A DNA stretch of 64,000 nucleotides from a bacterium (GTDB taxonomy: Bacteria > Bacteroidota > Bacteroidia > Cytophagales > Cyclobacteriaceae), in contig JANSWY010000024.1 in assembly GCA_024743255.1 (NCBI GenBank), positions 1-64,000 of the forward strand. The letters run 5' to 3'. The translations under genes and the position numbers were made by a program. The notes under the pieces were generated by a model, which worked only from the letters and a program-made list of their open reading frames with translations, made no database searches and was not told the DNA's origin. This document shows positions 16,372 to 25,104 of this stretch, piece by piece. Each line of letters starts with the position of its first letter. The first letter of the stretch is position 1.

Positions 16372-16508
16372 GAGTTTTTATTTCTGCGACATCTTTCGCT
16401 GCAATATTTCACTTCATCCCAATTCTTAGACCACTTCTTTCTCCAATTGAAGGGTAAGCCACAAGTTTTGCAAACCTTGGAAGGAAGATGTGATTTCTGG
16501 TGAGTCAT
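16368..16508 (-). CDS. DUF2256 zinc-ribbon-like small protein
   Basis: 46 residues from an ATG that forms an ATGA overlap with the stop of the TIGR03643 gene. Pattern [16 protein letters not shown] then [12 protein letters not shown], with four cysteines in two C-x2/3-C pairs, is the DUF2256 signature and suggests zinc binding. The family is typically encoded next to photolyase-like genes, as here, but its role is unknown. Confidence 0.9.
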   Translation of the reverse strand: MTHQKSHLPSKVCKTCGLPFNWRKKWSKNWDEVKYCSERCRRNKNS

Positions 16509-16786
16509 CTTTTTGAAACGTGATTGTTGGATATCTGCCTTTGTCTTGAGCATTTAAACCTTAAATCCGAGTCCTCAACTTTCTTAAGATGCTTGGTTTT
16601 TCTATTCTGAACTCGCTCCCTCCACATCAGGAAACTGCTCTTTTTCATACTATTCCTCATAATTTTAATGACTTCCTTTTCCGGCAGGTCAAACTGTGTC
16701 TGGATGGCATCAAATGGAGTTCGGTCTTCCCATGCCATCTCAATTACTCGGTCAATCACCTCCGGACTCAACTCTTTCTTCTTCAT
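16505..16786 (-). CDS. TIGR03643 family protein
   Basis: 93 residues: [20 protein letters not shown], then [13 protein letters not shown], then [17 protein letters not shown]. This matches the small helical TIGR03643 family that co-occurs with photolyases. It overlaps the 3' end of the upstream photolyase by 35 bp and the start of DUF2256 by 4 bp, so the three are an operon. The HTH-like first half suggests DNA contact, but no function is established. Confidence 0.88.
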   Translation of the reverse strand: MKKKELSPEVIDRVIEMAWEDRTPFDAIQTQFDLPEKEVIKIMRNSMKKSSFLMWRERVQNRKTKHLKKVEDSDLRFKCSRQRQISNNHVSKR

Positions 16787-18230
16787 TTTGTAGTGCTAAT
16801 ATTTTTCTTGCTTCTTCTCTGGTATGTCTTTTATTCTTTATAGACCATAGGTTCTTGGATGCCTCCTTATATGTCTGCTTTACATCCACAATCGGGAAGG
16901 GATAATCTTTACCAATCTTCACCCCATACATGTTTTCTTCCATGGCCGTCATGGTCCATGGTTTGTGTTTAAACTGCAATGGTAAATTCTTCAGTACTGG
17001 AACCCATTTTGAAATAAACACAGCATCAGGATCATTGTCTTCTGATTGCTTAACAGGATTATAAATTCTGACGGTATTGTATCCCGTAGTGCCAGCTTGC
17101 ATTTGAAACTGTGGGTAGTGTATTCCTGGTTCAAAATCCAGAAATAAGCTTGCCATATAATCAGCTCCTCTTTTCCAGTCGAGCCATAGGTGATGGGTGA
17201 GAAAAGATACCAACATTGATCTCATTCGAAAATTGAGGTAACCGGTTTCAATTAAGCATTTCATACAGGCATCAATGAGTGGGTATCCGGTATTTCCGGT
17301 TTCCCATGCCTGATACTTTTGTTCACTCCAATTATCTCTGATTTCATTATAAGCAGGATTGATATTCATGTATTCATATCTATCCATCATTTCAAATTTT
17401 TGTATAAAATGACAATGCCACCTTAGTCTCGACAAGAATGATTGAATGTTACGTTTGCTTCCTCCGTTTTTTGAAGCTTCCTTACCTGCTTGATATACTT
17501 GTCGCATCGACAGATTTCCCCATGCTAAATATGGCGAAAGCCTGCTACAGGATTTTCTACTATACTCTGGTTTTGATATATGCTTATTGTAATTGTTAAC
17601 TCTCACTTCAAAGAAGCTCTTCAAATAAAGTTTTGCCTTGCTTTCACCGCCTTCCTGGAAACTTGGATGTCTAGTTTTGAACTTCGAATCAACCTGTAAG
17701 TCATTAATTAATGAACCTTTCAATTTAACACTTTGCAGTTGCTCAATCTCAGGATTTTCAACTAGGCATTCCATTTTAGAATACCAATGTTTTGGCCAGT
17801 TATTCCTTTTCCTGATTCCTCTAATAACTCCTCCGGTTGGAGTTTCAGTCCAATTAATTCCATTGGTCTTACAAAACTCAGCTACTGCTTTATCCCGATC
17901 ATAAGTGATTTGTATACCGGTTTCCTCATGACTGAAAATAATTTTGATTTGATATTGTTCTGTAAGTCTTGTGAAGAATTCTTGTACTTCAGTTTGAAGA
18001 AGATATAGCTGTTGGTTATAGAATTTTAGTTGTTCTGCTAAGTCCGAAAAGCTTTCATAAACGAACCTCCAATGTCTTTCATCCGATTGTGGTGCATTAA
18101 TGAGACTTGGCTCCAGAAACCCAATTAATAAAGTTGGTCTCCGATCATCAATTGCCAGTTTCAAAGGCAAATGATCCATTAACCGGTAATCTCTTTTAAA
18201 CCAAACAATATTGATTTCAGGTTTGCTCAT
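16752..18230 (-). CDS. Cryptochrome/deoxyribodipyrimidine photolyase family protein
   Basis: 492 residues. N-terminal antenna domain: NIVWFKRDYRLMDHLPLKLA. FAD domain: SPYLAWGNLSMRQVY, SRLRWHCHFIQKFE, GYPLIDACMKCLIETGYLNF, RMRSMLVSFLTHHLWLDW and FDFEP-like LFLDFEPGIHYPQFQMQAG. This is the third photolyase-type protein in 7 kb and belongs to a different subclass from the DASH and PhrB-like ones; the linked TIGR03643 and DUF2256 genes are its usual companions. The target lesion cannot be told from sequence alone. Confidence 0.9.
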   Translation of the reverse strand: MSKPEINIVWFKRDYRLMDHLPLKLAIDDRRPTLLIGFLEPSLINAPQSDERHWRFVYESFSDLAEQLKFYNQQLYLLQTEVQEFFTRLTEQYQIKIIFSHEETGIQITYDRDKAVAEFCKTNGINWTETPTGGVIRGIRKRNNWPKHWYSKMECLVENPEIEQLQSVKLKGSLINDLQVDSKFKTRHPSFQEGGESKAKLYLKSFFEVRVNNYNKHISKPEYSRKSCSRLSPYLAWGNLSMRQVYQAGKEASKNGGSKRNIQSFLSRLRWHCHFIQKFEMMDRYEYMNINPAYNEIRDNWSEQKYQAWETGNTGYPLIDACMKCLIETGYLNFRMRSMLVSFLTHHLWLDWKRGADYMASLFLDFEPGIHYPQFQMQAGTTGYNTVRIYNPVKQSEDNDPDAVFISKWVPVLKNLPLQFKHKPWTMTAMEENMYGVKIGKDYPFPIVDVKQTYKEASKNLWSIKNKRHTREEARKILALQNEEERVESGGD

Positions 18231-18262
18231 TGATAAGTGAAACCTGAGAAGAAGAGGGATTG

Positions 18263-19033
18263 TTAATTCAAATTCAAAATATTTTCCCGATCAATAAATG
18301 ATGCCATATCTTCTCCTAATAGTTGATATGTCAATTGGGAAGGATGGACTCCATCACTAAAAAAATCGGTATTGGTATATTTACCATTTGCGCTCCAATC
18401 TTTGAGTTTGATGATTTTGTGATTGTAAAAAACACCGTCATACTCATTCGCAACATGGCCGAGTTCTTCACCCAGAATTTCAATCAGGTTTCCCATTACA
18501 AATTTCAATGGTCTGGTAAATGCCGCAAATTCCTTAACCGGGGGCATGCAATTAAATGCAATAGGAGTATCCGGATATTTCTTTTTACAATCCTCAATAA
18601 ATAACCTGATTTCTCTCTTCCAGCTTATTGGGTTATTCAATTTAAAAGTGTCGTTACCACCTGTCCCAACAATGATGAGATCGAATTGCTTCTCTGGAGA
18701 TTGAGGAAGTAATTCTTTCCGGACTTGTTTCATGGTATAACCACTTTTACCGTGTACCAACCAGTCGACTGAAAGCCCCTTTTGATTACTTAGGTTCCTG
18801 GCGAAAGTTCCTGGAAAACCTTCCTGATGAGTTTTTACCCCAACTCCGGCAACAGTACTTTCCCCAATCATTAATACAGAAATTTCCTTAGAGCCATTAA
18901 CTTTTTCATAGCCCGTTGGCCCTTCCGCTTCTGGAAGATCCGGAATCCTTTTTTTGATCAGTTTTCCCTGAACATAGATAATTGGAATCAGAGGAATAGA
19001 AACTATCGCTCCAAGTAAATATCTCACACTCAT
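18263..19033 (-). CDS. SGNH/GDSL-type hydrolase
   Basis: 256 residues. An N-terminal hydrophobic segment (about 5-22) suggests a membrane anchor or signal. The catalytic blocks are complete: block I GEST with Ser59, block III GTGGND, and the C-terminal DGVHPS with Asp227 and His230. Such enzymes are lipases/esterases or carbohydrate deacetylases. It follows the transporter gene (8 bp gap) and precedes the photolyase gene on the same strand, so it may be transcribed with them. Confidence 0.9.
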   Translation of the reverse strand: MSVRYLLGAIVSIPLIPIIYVQGKLIKKRIPDLPEAEGPTGYEKVNGSKEISVLMIGESTVAGVGVKTHQEGFPGTFARNLSNQKGLSVDWLVHGKSGYTMKQVRKELLPQSPEKQFDLIIVGTGGNDTFKLNNPISWKREIRLFIEDCKKKYPDTPIAFNCMPPVKEFAAFTRPLKFVMGNLIEILGEELGHVANEYDGVFYNHKIIKLKDWSANGKYTNTDFFSDGVHPSQLTYQLLGEDMASFIDRENILNLN

Positions 19034-19041
19034 GTCCTGAC

Positions 19042-21264
19042 TTATTTTATCTCTTTCTCCTTTTGAGCATTGACAAAAAGAATATTTCCAATGTCATCAT
19101 AACCCTGTAATATTGAATCGCCAAGCTGCTTGATAGCCTCACTTCTAAAACCGATGATAGTAAGATCAGCTGTTTTAGAAACCATGTTGATGATGTCTTT
19201 GTTGCTTTTATCGTCTGGTTTGGAGATCACATTGATGTTTGAAGGACGTATAGGCATTCGACCTTCGGTGGCTAATTCCTTTAGGTACTCCTTCTGTTCC
19301 AACACATCCTGATCCGGAAAGATTGCATAAATCTCAATATGAGCCTTTTGCCAATCCGGGTGTCCCATCATAATGTAACCAAGTAGGATCATCAAGTTGG
19401 CATTCTCAAAATCGGATTGAGTTATCCAGATGTGAATTTCTTGTTTGTGGCCAAATCCTTTTTCAGAGCTGGCCAATATGGTGATATCAAATTCTGCTGC
19501 TCTTACCAACGGAATGTTGTCGATAATGTCTTTTGTGTTTTCATTGGTTACTCGTGAGAATTCAAATAAAAACATGTTTCCCTCTTTTCCAGAAATGCTT
19601 GGAAGCTGAAGCGCTTGGGCAATCGCAGTGGTGTAAGAAGGAGATACCATTGTGTCTAAGTAAACATTAGACCGTCTACCTCCTGATACTTTAATCAGGC
19701 TTTGAAGATCCATTTCCGCCTGCATGTTTGTTTCTCTGGAGAGATATCCTTTTATGTAATGAATGTAATTACCAAATCCGTATCTATGGCTCATCCATCT
19801 TAGTAGATCAAAGTCCGCGGTTCTTTTGAATGCGTTTTTAGTAATGCAAATAATAGAAGGTCTCCAATCAGTATCGTCTGTTTCAGCATTTTGAAGGAAT
19901 ATTTGAATGCTTCTGGAAAGCTGAAAAATCACGCCCTGGAAAATCTTGGCAAGACCTCTTTTATCAGTATTAGATCTGGAAATGATGATGTAGATGATAA
20001 GCATTATCACTAATGATCCTACTGCATAAGGTGCATTCATAGAGAACATCAAATAAAAACACATCAAAGCTCCCACAAGAGAAAGTGGCCATTTTGATTT
20101 AAAAGTAGGTCTGTAGGATGGATCTGCAGCAAAATGATGAAGGAATGAAATCAAACATATTGCTCCGTATGTCACCATGAAAAACATGGAAATGATTTCT
20201 GCTACAAAGTTTACATTACCAATAGCAACAAAAACAATTGCAATAATACTTGTGATGATAATACCATTGATAGGCTCTTTTTTCTTCTTGCTCTCTTTGC
20301 TTACCCACGTGTTAAAGCTAGAATTACCAAATACTTTGTCACCAGCTAGTGCTTGCAATGTCCTGGGAGCAATCATAATTGAACCTAGTGCCGAGGATAG
20401 TGTTGCACAGACTAAACCAATTGGGATAATTGGTCCCCAATAGGCGATTTGAGTCATTATGAGTTGATCATTTGCCAAATCTTCTGGACTGGCTGCAATA
20501 TTAAGCTTGAAAGCCGCAGCAACATAAATAAGCATTCCGGCTAAAGTAGCCCAAATGGTACCCGATGGGATTGATTTCTTAGGGTCTTTTAAATCTCCCG
20601 ATAAACCAACTCCTGCAGCCATTCCTGTGAATGCAGGGAAAATAATTGCGAATACATAAAAGAAACTATCACCATCAGGGATTTTGGTTAGAAAATCTGT
20701 GGTGTTAGTTGATTGATATTCTGTTGTGCCTGCAAAGAACATCAAAATTGATACAAACAAAATGGCCACAACAGCATACAATGCTTTTACTCCAAGGTCT
20801 GCGCCTTTTGTTAGCATGAGTAGACTTACGAAAAGTGCTAGTGGTACACTGACAAATCTTTTATCTGTAATCCCCAGTTGATAAACCTGATTGACATAAT
20901 CAAAAACCGGAGAGAATGCTTCTGCGCATGCTATTATATAGAAGGCTACACTTACTGCCTGTGAGAGAAAGAGGGTAATCCCAATCGCAGCACCAATGTT
21001 TATTCCGAAAGATCGTGAGATAATATAGTAGACGCCACCTCCCTCTACTTTTTGATTTGTCGCAATTTCTGCAACTGCCATAGCCGTTGGGAGCGTGACC
21101 AAATGGCCGATTACGATAATCCCTAAAGTTCCAAGTAATCCCACATGTCCTACAGCATAACCAAACCTTAAGAAGAGGATCGCTCCAAGGATGGTTGAAA
21201 TGGTGGTCATGAATACTGGTAGAGTACCAAATTTTACTTTACCATCAGTTGGGGCTGTCGACAT
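19042..21264 (-). CDS. SLC12-like APC superfamily transporter (cation-chloride cotransporter type)
   Basis: 740 residues. Residues about 10-440 carry around 12 transmembrane helices beginning FGTLPVFMTTISTILGAILF, with MAVAEIATNQKVEGGGVYYI and the FPAFTGMAAGVGLSGDLKDP motif typical of cation-chloride cotransporters and amino-acid permeases. A 270-residue cytosolic C-terminal part (RPSIICITKN onward, with USP/CCC-like strands such as DLTIIGFRSEAIKQLGDS) follows, as in SLC12 proteins. The transported ion cannot be fixed from sequence. Confidence 0.88.
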   Translation of the reverse strand: MSTAPTDGKVKFGTLPVFMTTISTILGAILFLRFGYAVGHVGLLGTLGIIVIGHLVTLPTAMAVAEIATNQKVEGGGVYYIISRSFGINIGAAIGITLFLSQAVSVAFYIIACAEAFSPVFDYVNQVYQLGITDKRFVSVPLALFVSLLMLTKGADLGVKALYAVVAILFVSILMFFAGTTEYQSTNTTDFLTKIPDGDSFFYVFAIIFPAFTGMAAGVGLSGDLKDPKKSIPSGTIWATLAGMLIYVAAAFKLNIAASPEDLANDQLIMTQIAYWGPIIPIGLVCATLSSALGSIMIAPRTLQALAGDKVFGNSSFNTWVSKESKKKKEPINGIIITSIIAIVFVAIGNVNFVAEIISMFFMVTYGAICLISFLHHFAADPSYRPTFKSKWPLSLVGALMCFYLMFSMNAPYAVGSLVIMLIIYIIISRSNTDKRGLAKIFQGVIFQLSRSIQIFLQNAETDDTDWRPSIICITKNAFKRTADFDLLRWMSHRYGFGNYIHYIKGYLSRETNMQAEMDLQSLIKVSGGRRSNVYLDTMVSPSYTTAIAQALQLPSISGKEGNMFLFEFSRVTNENTKDIIDNIPLVRAAEFDITILASSEKGFGHKQEIHIWITQSDFENANLMILLGYIMMGHPDWQKAHIEIYAIFPDQDVLEQKEYLKELATEGRMPIRPSNINVISKPDDKSNKDIINMVSKTADLTIIGFRSEAIKQLGDSILQGYDDIGNILFVNAQKEKEIK

Positions 21265-21517
21265 AGAAAAAATTATTCGCTGTTGAGAGAGCCAATATAT
21301 AAATTAATCAGTTTGATCACTTCAAATATTTAAAAAACTACAACATACTTCCCGTTAATAGTTGAAAAAGCTGAGTGAATACCGGTTATTTATTTGCTGA
21401 GATATTTACGGCGAATGGGGGGTCTGATGCCGTATTTTGTTAAAATTCGATGTACTTATGATGTAGTATTTGATTGAGAGCTGTGAGGAATTGATGTATT
21501 CTATTTATAAATAATGT

Positions 21518-21542
21518 GTAAAAATCCTTTCTACATTTTTAC
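21518..21542. promoter_or_regulatory. Inverted repeat upstream of GH16 gene
   Basis: GTAAAAAT and ATTTTTAC form a perfect 8-bp inverted repeat with a 9-base spacer, 20 bp before the laminarinase start. It is a possible operator or leader hairpin. The rest of the 298-bp gap (21265-21562) is AT-rich; I see no gene or clear TAnnTTTG element there. Confidence 0.4.
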
Positions 21543-21562
21543 GCGAACCAATAAATGTTAAT

Positions 21563-24013
21563 ATGAAAGGAATTTACAAGAATTACGTCCTGGGAATACT
21601 GTTTCTGGGACTCAATTTTTCAATGCTCGCCCAGTGTCCAACGCTGGTTTGGAGTGATGAATTTGATGGAAACTCACTTGATTTAACCAAATGGGAACCT
21701 CAAATCGGTGATGGCTGTGATATCAACCTTTGTGGTTGGGGGAACAATGAGTTACAATATTACAAGGCTGAAAATGCTGTAGTCAACAACGGAACCTTAA
21801 AAATAATTGCCAAGAAAGAAAGAGTAAAAAGCAAAGGTTATACTTCGGCTAGGTTGAGGTCCAAAGGATTGGGGGACTTTACGTTTGGAAGATTTGAAGC
21901 CAGGATTAAGCTTATGACCGGGCAAGGGTTTTGGCCGGCATTTTGGATGCTCTCAACTAACGAGCCATACGGCGGTTGGCCTCAAAGTGGTGAAATTGAT
22001 ATCATGGAATACCTGGGCCAGGAAACTGAAAAAACGTTTGGGACTATTCACTACGGAGATTTATATCCAAACAACCAATTTCAGGGGAGAGATTTCTTGC
22101 TGTATGATGGGTCTACTTTTGATCAGGACTTTCATGTGTTTGCGGTTGAATGGGAAGCAGATGAAATCAGGTGGTATGTTGATGATATTTTATTCTCCAC
22201 CAAAACAAGTGCTGACATAGCCCCTTACAATTGGCCGTTTGACGCTACCAATCAAATGCATTTTCTTCTGAACCTTGCCGTTGGTGGGAACCTGCCAGGG
22301 GACCCGGATAGCTCCACACCATTCCCAAGTCAGATGGAGGTTGATTATGTGAGAGTTTACGATTTATTCAACCCTTCAATATCTGGCGATCGGTTAGTCT
22401 CTAATCAAGAGTCAGGGGTAACTTATACGATCAATAATGCCAGTGGAGGTTCTTCATTTAGCTGGAGTGTTCCGGCAGGTGCAACGGTTGCAAGTGGTTC
22501 CAATAGTAATCAGGTTACTGTGGATTGGGGGGCAACAAGTGGAGATGTAATTTGTAATGTGACAACAAACTGCATTACGAAATCCTACAAAATCAATGTC
22601 ACAGTAGAACCACCATTTATTTACGATTTTTCTTTTGAAAATTTTGATCAGCCTGCAAACGTGACGCTAAGTTCAGTGACAGGTCAGCTGGAGGAAGTAT
22701 CAAACCCAAACGCCTCAGGAGTTAATACTACTGCAAATGTTGCGGAGTATGTAAGAAACAATCAGGAGCAGTTCGATGTAATTGCTTACTCCACTAGCTC
22801 AATTTCGGATGCTGGATCATACAAGCATCGACTTGAAAAATTTTATATGGATGTACTAACCTCTGCACCGATAGGAACGGAAATTATTGTTCAACTGGAG
22901 AATAGCACCGAAGCTACTTCATCGAATTACCCAACAGGGCGACACAGCAGATATTCCGGAAAAATTACTCAAAATGGAGCTTGGCAAAGAATTGAGTTTG
23001 ATTTTCTAGATGCCCCGGATGGCTCAAGTTCAGATACAGGTGTGGATCAGATAATCATTCTTTTTGCTTCAAACAGTTTTACAGGAGATACCTACTATTG
23101 GGATAATTTCGATAGCTATACAATCGATGATGGCTCTGGACCGACTAATAATCCTCCAGTGGCTTCATTTACATATCAGGCCAACGACCTAAGCGTAGAT
23201 TTTAATGCTTCCGGAAGTTCAGACTCAGATGGTAGTATCACTAGTTACCAATGGGATTTTGGAGATGGCAATTCGGGATCTGGTGAACTAATCAGTCATA
23301 CCTATGCAGCTTCTGGAGACTACACGGTGACACTTACCATCGAAGATAATGAAGCAGCTATCGACTCTGATGTTCAGACTGTGTCAGTTTCTGAAGGTGG
23401 AGGTGCTGCTGTTTCTGTGCATGTTCAAAGCATAGTTACTGGTACGCAAAGTGCAGGTCAGGGGAATAAACGAGGGACTGCCACAGTTGTGGTTCATGAT
23501 GATAATGAAAGCCCGGTACAAGGTGTAACGGTTTCAGGGACATTTTCAGGAACATTCTCGGAATCTGTTTCGGGTGTAACAGACGCTTCAGGTTCAGTAA
23601 CCCTTGTTACCTCAGCTACTGCAAAAGGTGGAGTTACTGTTGGGTTCTGTGTTGACAATTTGGTTGACGGTTCACTGGTATATGACAATTCTCTAAACGA
23701 CATAACATGTGTTGGCTCTGGAGGTGCTCGTTTTGATAATTCTCAGGATGAGCTTGAGAATCCTTTTGAATTTACCGTTTTTCCAAATCCGTTTACAGAT
23801 CAGTTGTCTCTGAGGGCTGCAATGAAAACCAAAAGTGAAATCCGATTGCAAATTTTTGATATCAGTGGGCAAAAGGTTTATCAATCTGTAGAAAAATTAT
23901 CTGTGGAAAATCAGGAAATTTCATTTAATCTGGCCAATCTGGAGCCTGGTATCTATTTCATGGATATTATTCTGAATTCAGAGAAAATCCGACAGAAAAT
24001 TATGAAAAATTAA
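21563..24013 (+). CDS. Secreted modular GH16 glucanase (laminarinase-type), T9SS type A
   Basis: 816 residues. Signal peptide to about 23 (SMLAQ). GH16 catalytic domain about 28-268 with GEIDIMEYLG (predicted nucleophile Glu144, Asp146, acid/base Glu149) and flanking FWPAFWMLS and HVFAVEWEADEIRWYVDD. Then an Ig/PKD-like domain (~270-350), a carbohydrate-binding-like beta domain (~352-528), a PKD domain (~533-612, WDFGDGNSGSG), another Ig-like domain, and a T9SS type A sorting domain (~735-816, FPNPFTDQLSL to LEPGIYFMDI). It likely hydrolyses beta-1,3-glucan outside the cell, though GH16 also includes agarases and carrageenases. A strong terminator follows. Confidence 0.92.
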   Translation: MKGIYKNYVLGILFLGLNFSMLAQCPTLVWSDEFDGNSLDLTKWEPQIGDGCDINLCGWGNNELQYYKAENAVVNNGTLKIIAKKERVKSKGYTSARLRSKGLGDFTFGRFEARIKLMTGQGFWPAFWMLSTNEPYGGWPQSGEIDIMEYLGQETEKTFGTIHYGDLYPNNQFQGRDFLLYDGSTFDQDFHVFAVEWEADEIRWYVDDILFSTKTSADIAPYNWPFDATNQMHFLLNLAVGGNLPGDPDSSTPFPSQMEVDYVRVYDLFNPSISGDRLVSNQESGVTYTINNASGGSSFSWSVPAGATVASGSNSNQVTVDWGATSGDVICNVTTNCITKSYKINVTVEPPFIYDFSFENFDQPANVTLSSVTGQLEEVSNPNASGVNTTANVAEYVRNNQEQFDVIAYSTSSISDAGSYKHRLEKFYMDVLTSAPIGTEIIVQLENSTEATSSNYPTGRHSRYSGKITQNGAWQRIEFDFLDAPDGSSSDTGVDQIIILFASNSFTGDTYYWDNFDSYTIDDGSGPTNNPPVASFTYQANDLSVDFNASGSSDSDGSITSYQWDFGDGNSGSGELISHTYAASGDYTVTLTIEDNEAAIDSDVQTVSVSEGGGAAVSVHVQSIVTGTQSAGQGNKRGTATVVVHDDNESPVQGVTVSGTFSGTFSESVSGVTDASGSVTLVTSATAKGGVTVGFCVDNLVDGSLVYDNSLNDITCVGSGGARFDNSQDELENPFEFTVFPNPFTDQLSLRAAMKTKSEIRLQIFDISGQKVYQSVEKLSVENQEISFNLANLEPGIYFMDIILNSEKIRQKIMKN

Positions 24014-24044
24014 CACTTTCCAAATATAATTTTTGGTTAAAAAC

Positions 24045-24076
24045 AGGCTTCTAGAATATTCTAGGGGCCTTTTTTG
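24045..24076 (+). terminator. Rho-independent terminator after GH16 gene
   Basis: AGGC...GCCT outer pairs enclose the palindrome CTAGAATATTCTAG, followed by TTTTTT. Confidence 0.8.
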
Positions 24077-24206
24077 TACTTTTCGAAATTTTTTCAAAAA
24101 AAATAATATTCCGTGGTAGGAATTATTACAGCCCATCTGTTTCATTGACGTGAATGGGTCAAAAGATTCATTCGGAATTTTAATAGTTAACCAAACAAAT
24201 TGTATA

Positions 24207-25034
24207 ATGAGAAAGCTTAACTCGCTACTACTTATGGTAGCATGCGCATGCCTAATTTTTACTTCATGTGATAACAACTCAGAAATCACTTCAGAACAAG
24301 AAATTCCTCAAGAAGTTTTAGCTCACCTGGAAGCAGCCCATTTTGATACCGATCATGTAATGGTAACAGAAGGTGGTTATATCGTAGAAGGAGATATTTT
24401 CTTTACTGAGCAGCAAATCCTGAACTTAAACCCAGGAAGCCACTTACCACATGCTGAGCAGTATTCTACTGATAACCTTGTTACAGGACTTCCAAGAGTA
24501 ATCACAATGTATGCTTCAGAAGGAAGAAAAGGTTACAGCCCTGCTATGATTGCTGGACTAGACGAGGCGATCGCAAGGTTTAATGCAAGAGGATTAAGTA
24601 TAACTTTCCAAAGAATTTCAAACAGCAGAAGTGCAGACATAGTAATGACTAGACTGAGCAAAAGAGATGAAAGAAGAGGCGTTTTAGGCTCTGCTGGATT
24701 CCCTACAGCTTCTGGAGATCCTTATGGTGAAATCAAAATGAGTGGTATCCTTGAGTCTTCTTACGGACTTAGCACTGACGGTATCGCTACAATCATTGCA
24801 CACGAAATGGGTCACTGCATTGGTTTCAGACACACTGATTACTTCGACAGAAGCATCAGCTGCGGAGGTTCAACTGCAAATGAAGGAGATGGTGGCGTAG
24901 GAGCAAACCATATCCCTGGAACTCCAACTGGAGCTGATCTTGCTGGAAATGGATCATGGATGCTTGCTTGTACTGATGGATCTGACAGACCATTCACAAG
25001 TGCTGACAGAACTGCTTTAGATTATCTATACTAA
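24207..25034 (+). CDS. Lipoprotein metalloprotease, M57-type (metzincin motif)
   Basis: 275 residues from the ATG at 24207, which opens the signal peptide; an upstream in-frame ATG adds a non-signal leader. Lipobox LIFTSC gives a lipoprotein with Cys near residue 20. The zinc motif HEMGHCIGFRH (His199, Glu200, His203, Gly206, His209) is a complete metzincin motif. The protein matches the Bacteroidota M57 family. It lies between the GH16 enzyme and the convergent TonB receptor and carries its own terminator. Probably an outer-membrane or periplasmic endopeptidase; substrate unknown. Confidence 0.9.
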   Translation: MRKLNSLLLMVACACLIFTSCDNNSEITSEQEIPQEVLAHLEAAHFDTDHVMVTEGGYIVEGDIFFTEQQILNLNPGSHLPHAEQYSTDNLVTGLPRVITMYASEGRKGYSPAMIAGLDEAIARFNARGLSITFQRISNSRSADIVMTRLSKRDERRGVLGSAGFPTASGDPYGEIKMSGILESSYGLSTDGIATIIAHEMGHCIGFRHTDYFDRSISCGGSTANEGDGGVGANHIPGTPTGADLAGNGSWMLACTDGSDRPFTSADRTALDYLY

Positions 25035-25068
25035 GAAATAGCAGAATCTAGTAATATTTTACCTGAAG

Positions 25069-25102
25069 GGGTGCTGAGATGTGGTTACAGCGCCCTTTTT
25101 TT
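25069..25102 (+). terminator. Rho-independent terminator after M57 gene
   Basis: GGGTGCTG pairs with CAGCGCCC (one G-T wobble), followed by TTTTTTT, just before the convergent receptor's stop. Confidence 0.8.
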
Positions 25103-25104
25103 AT

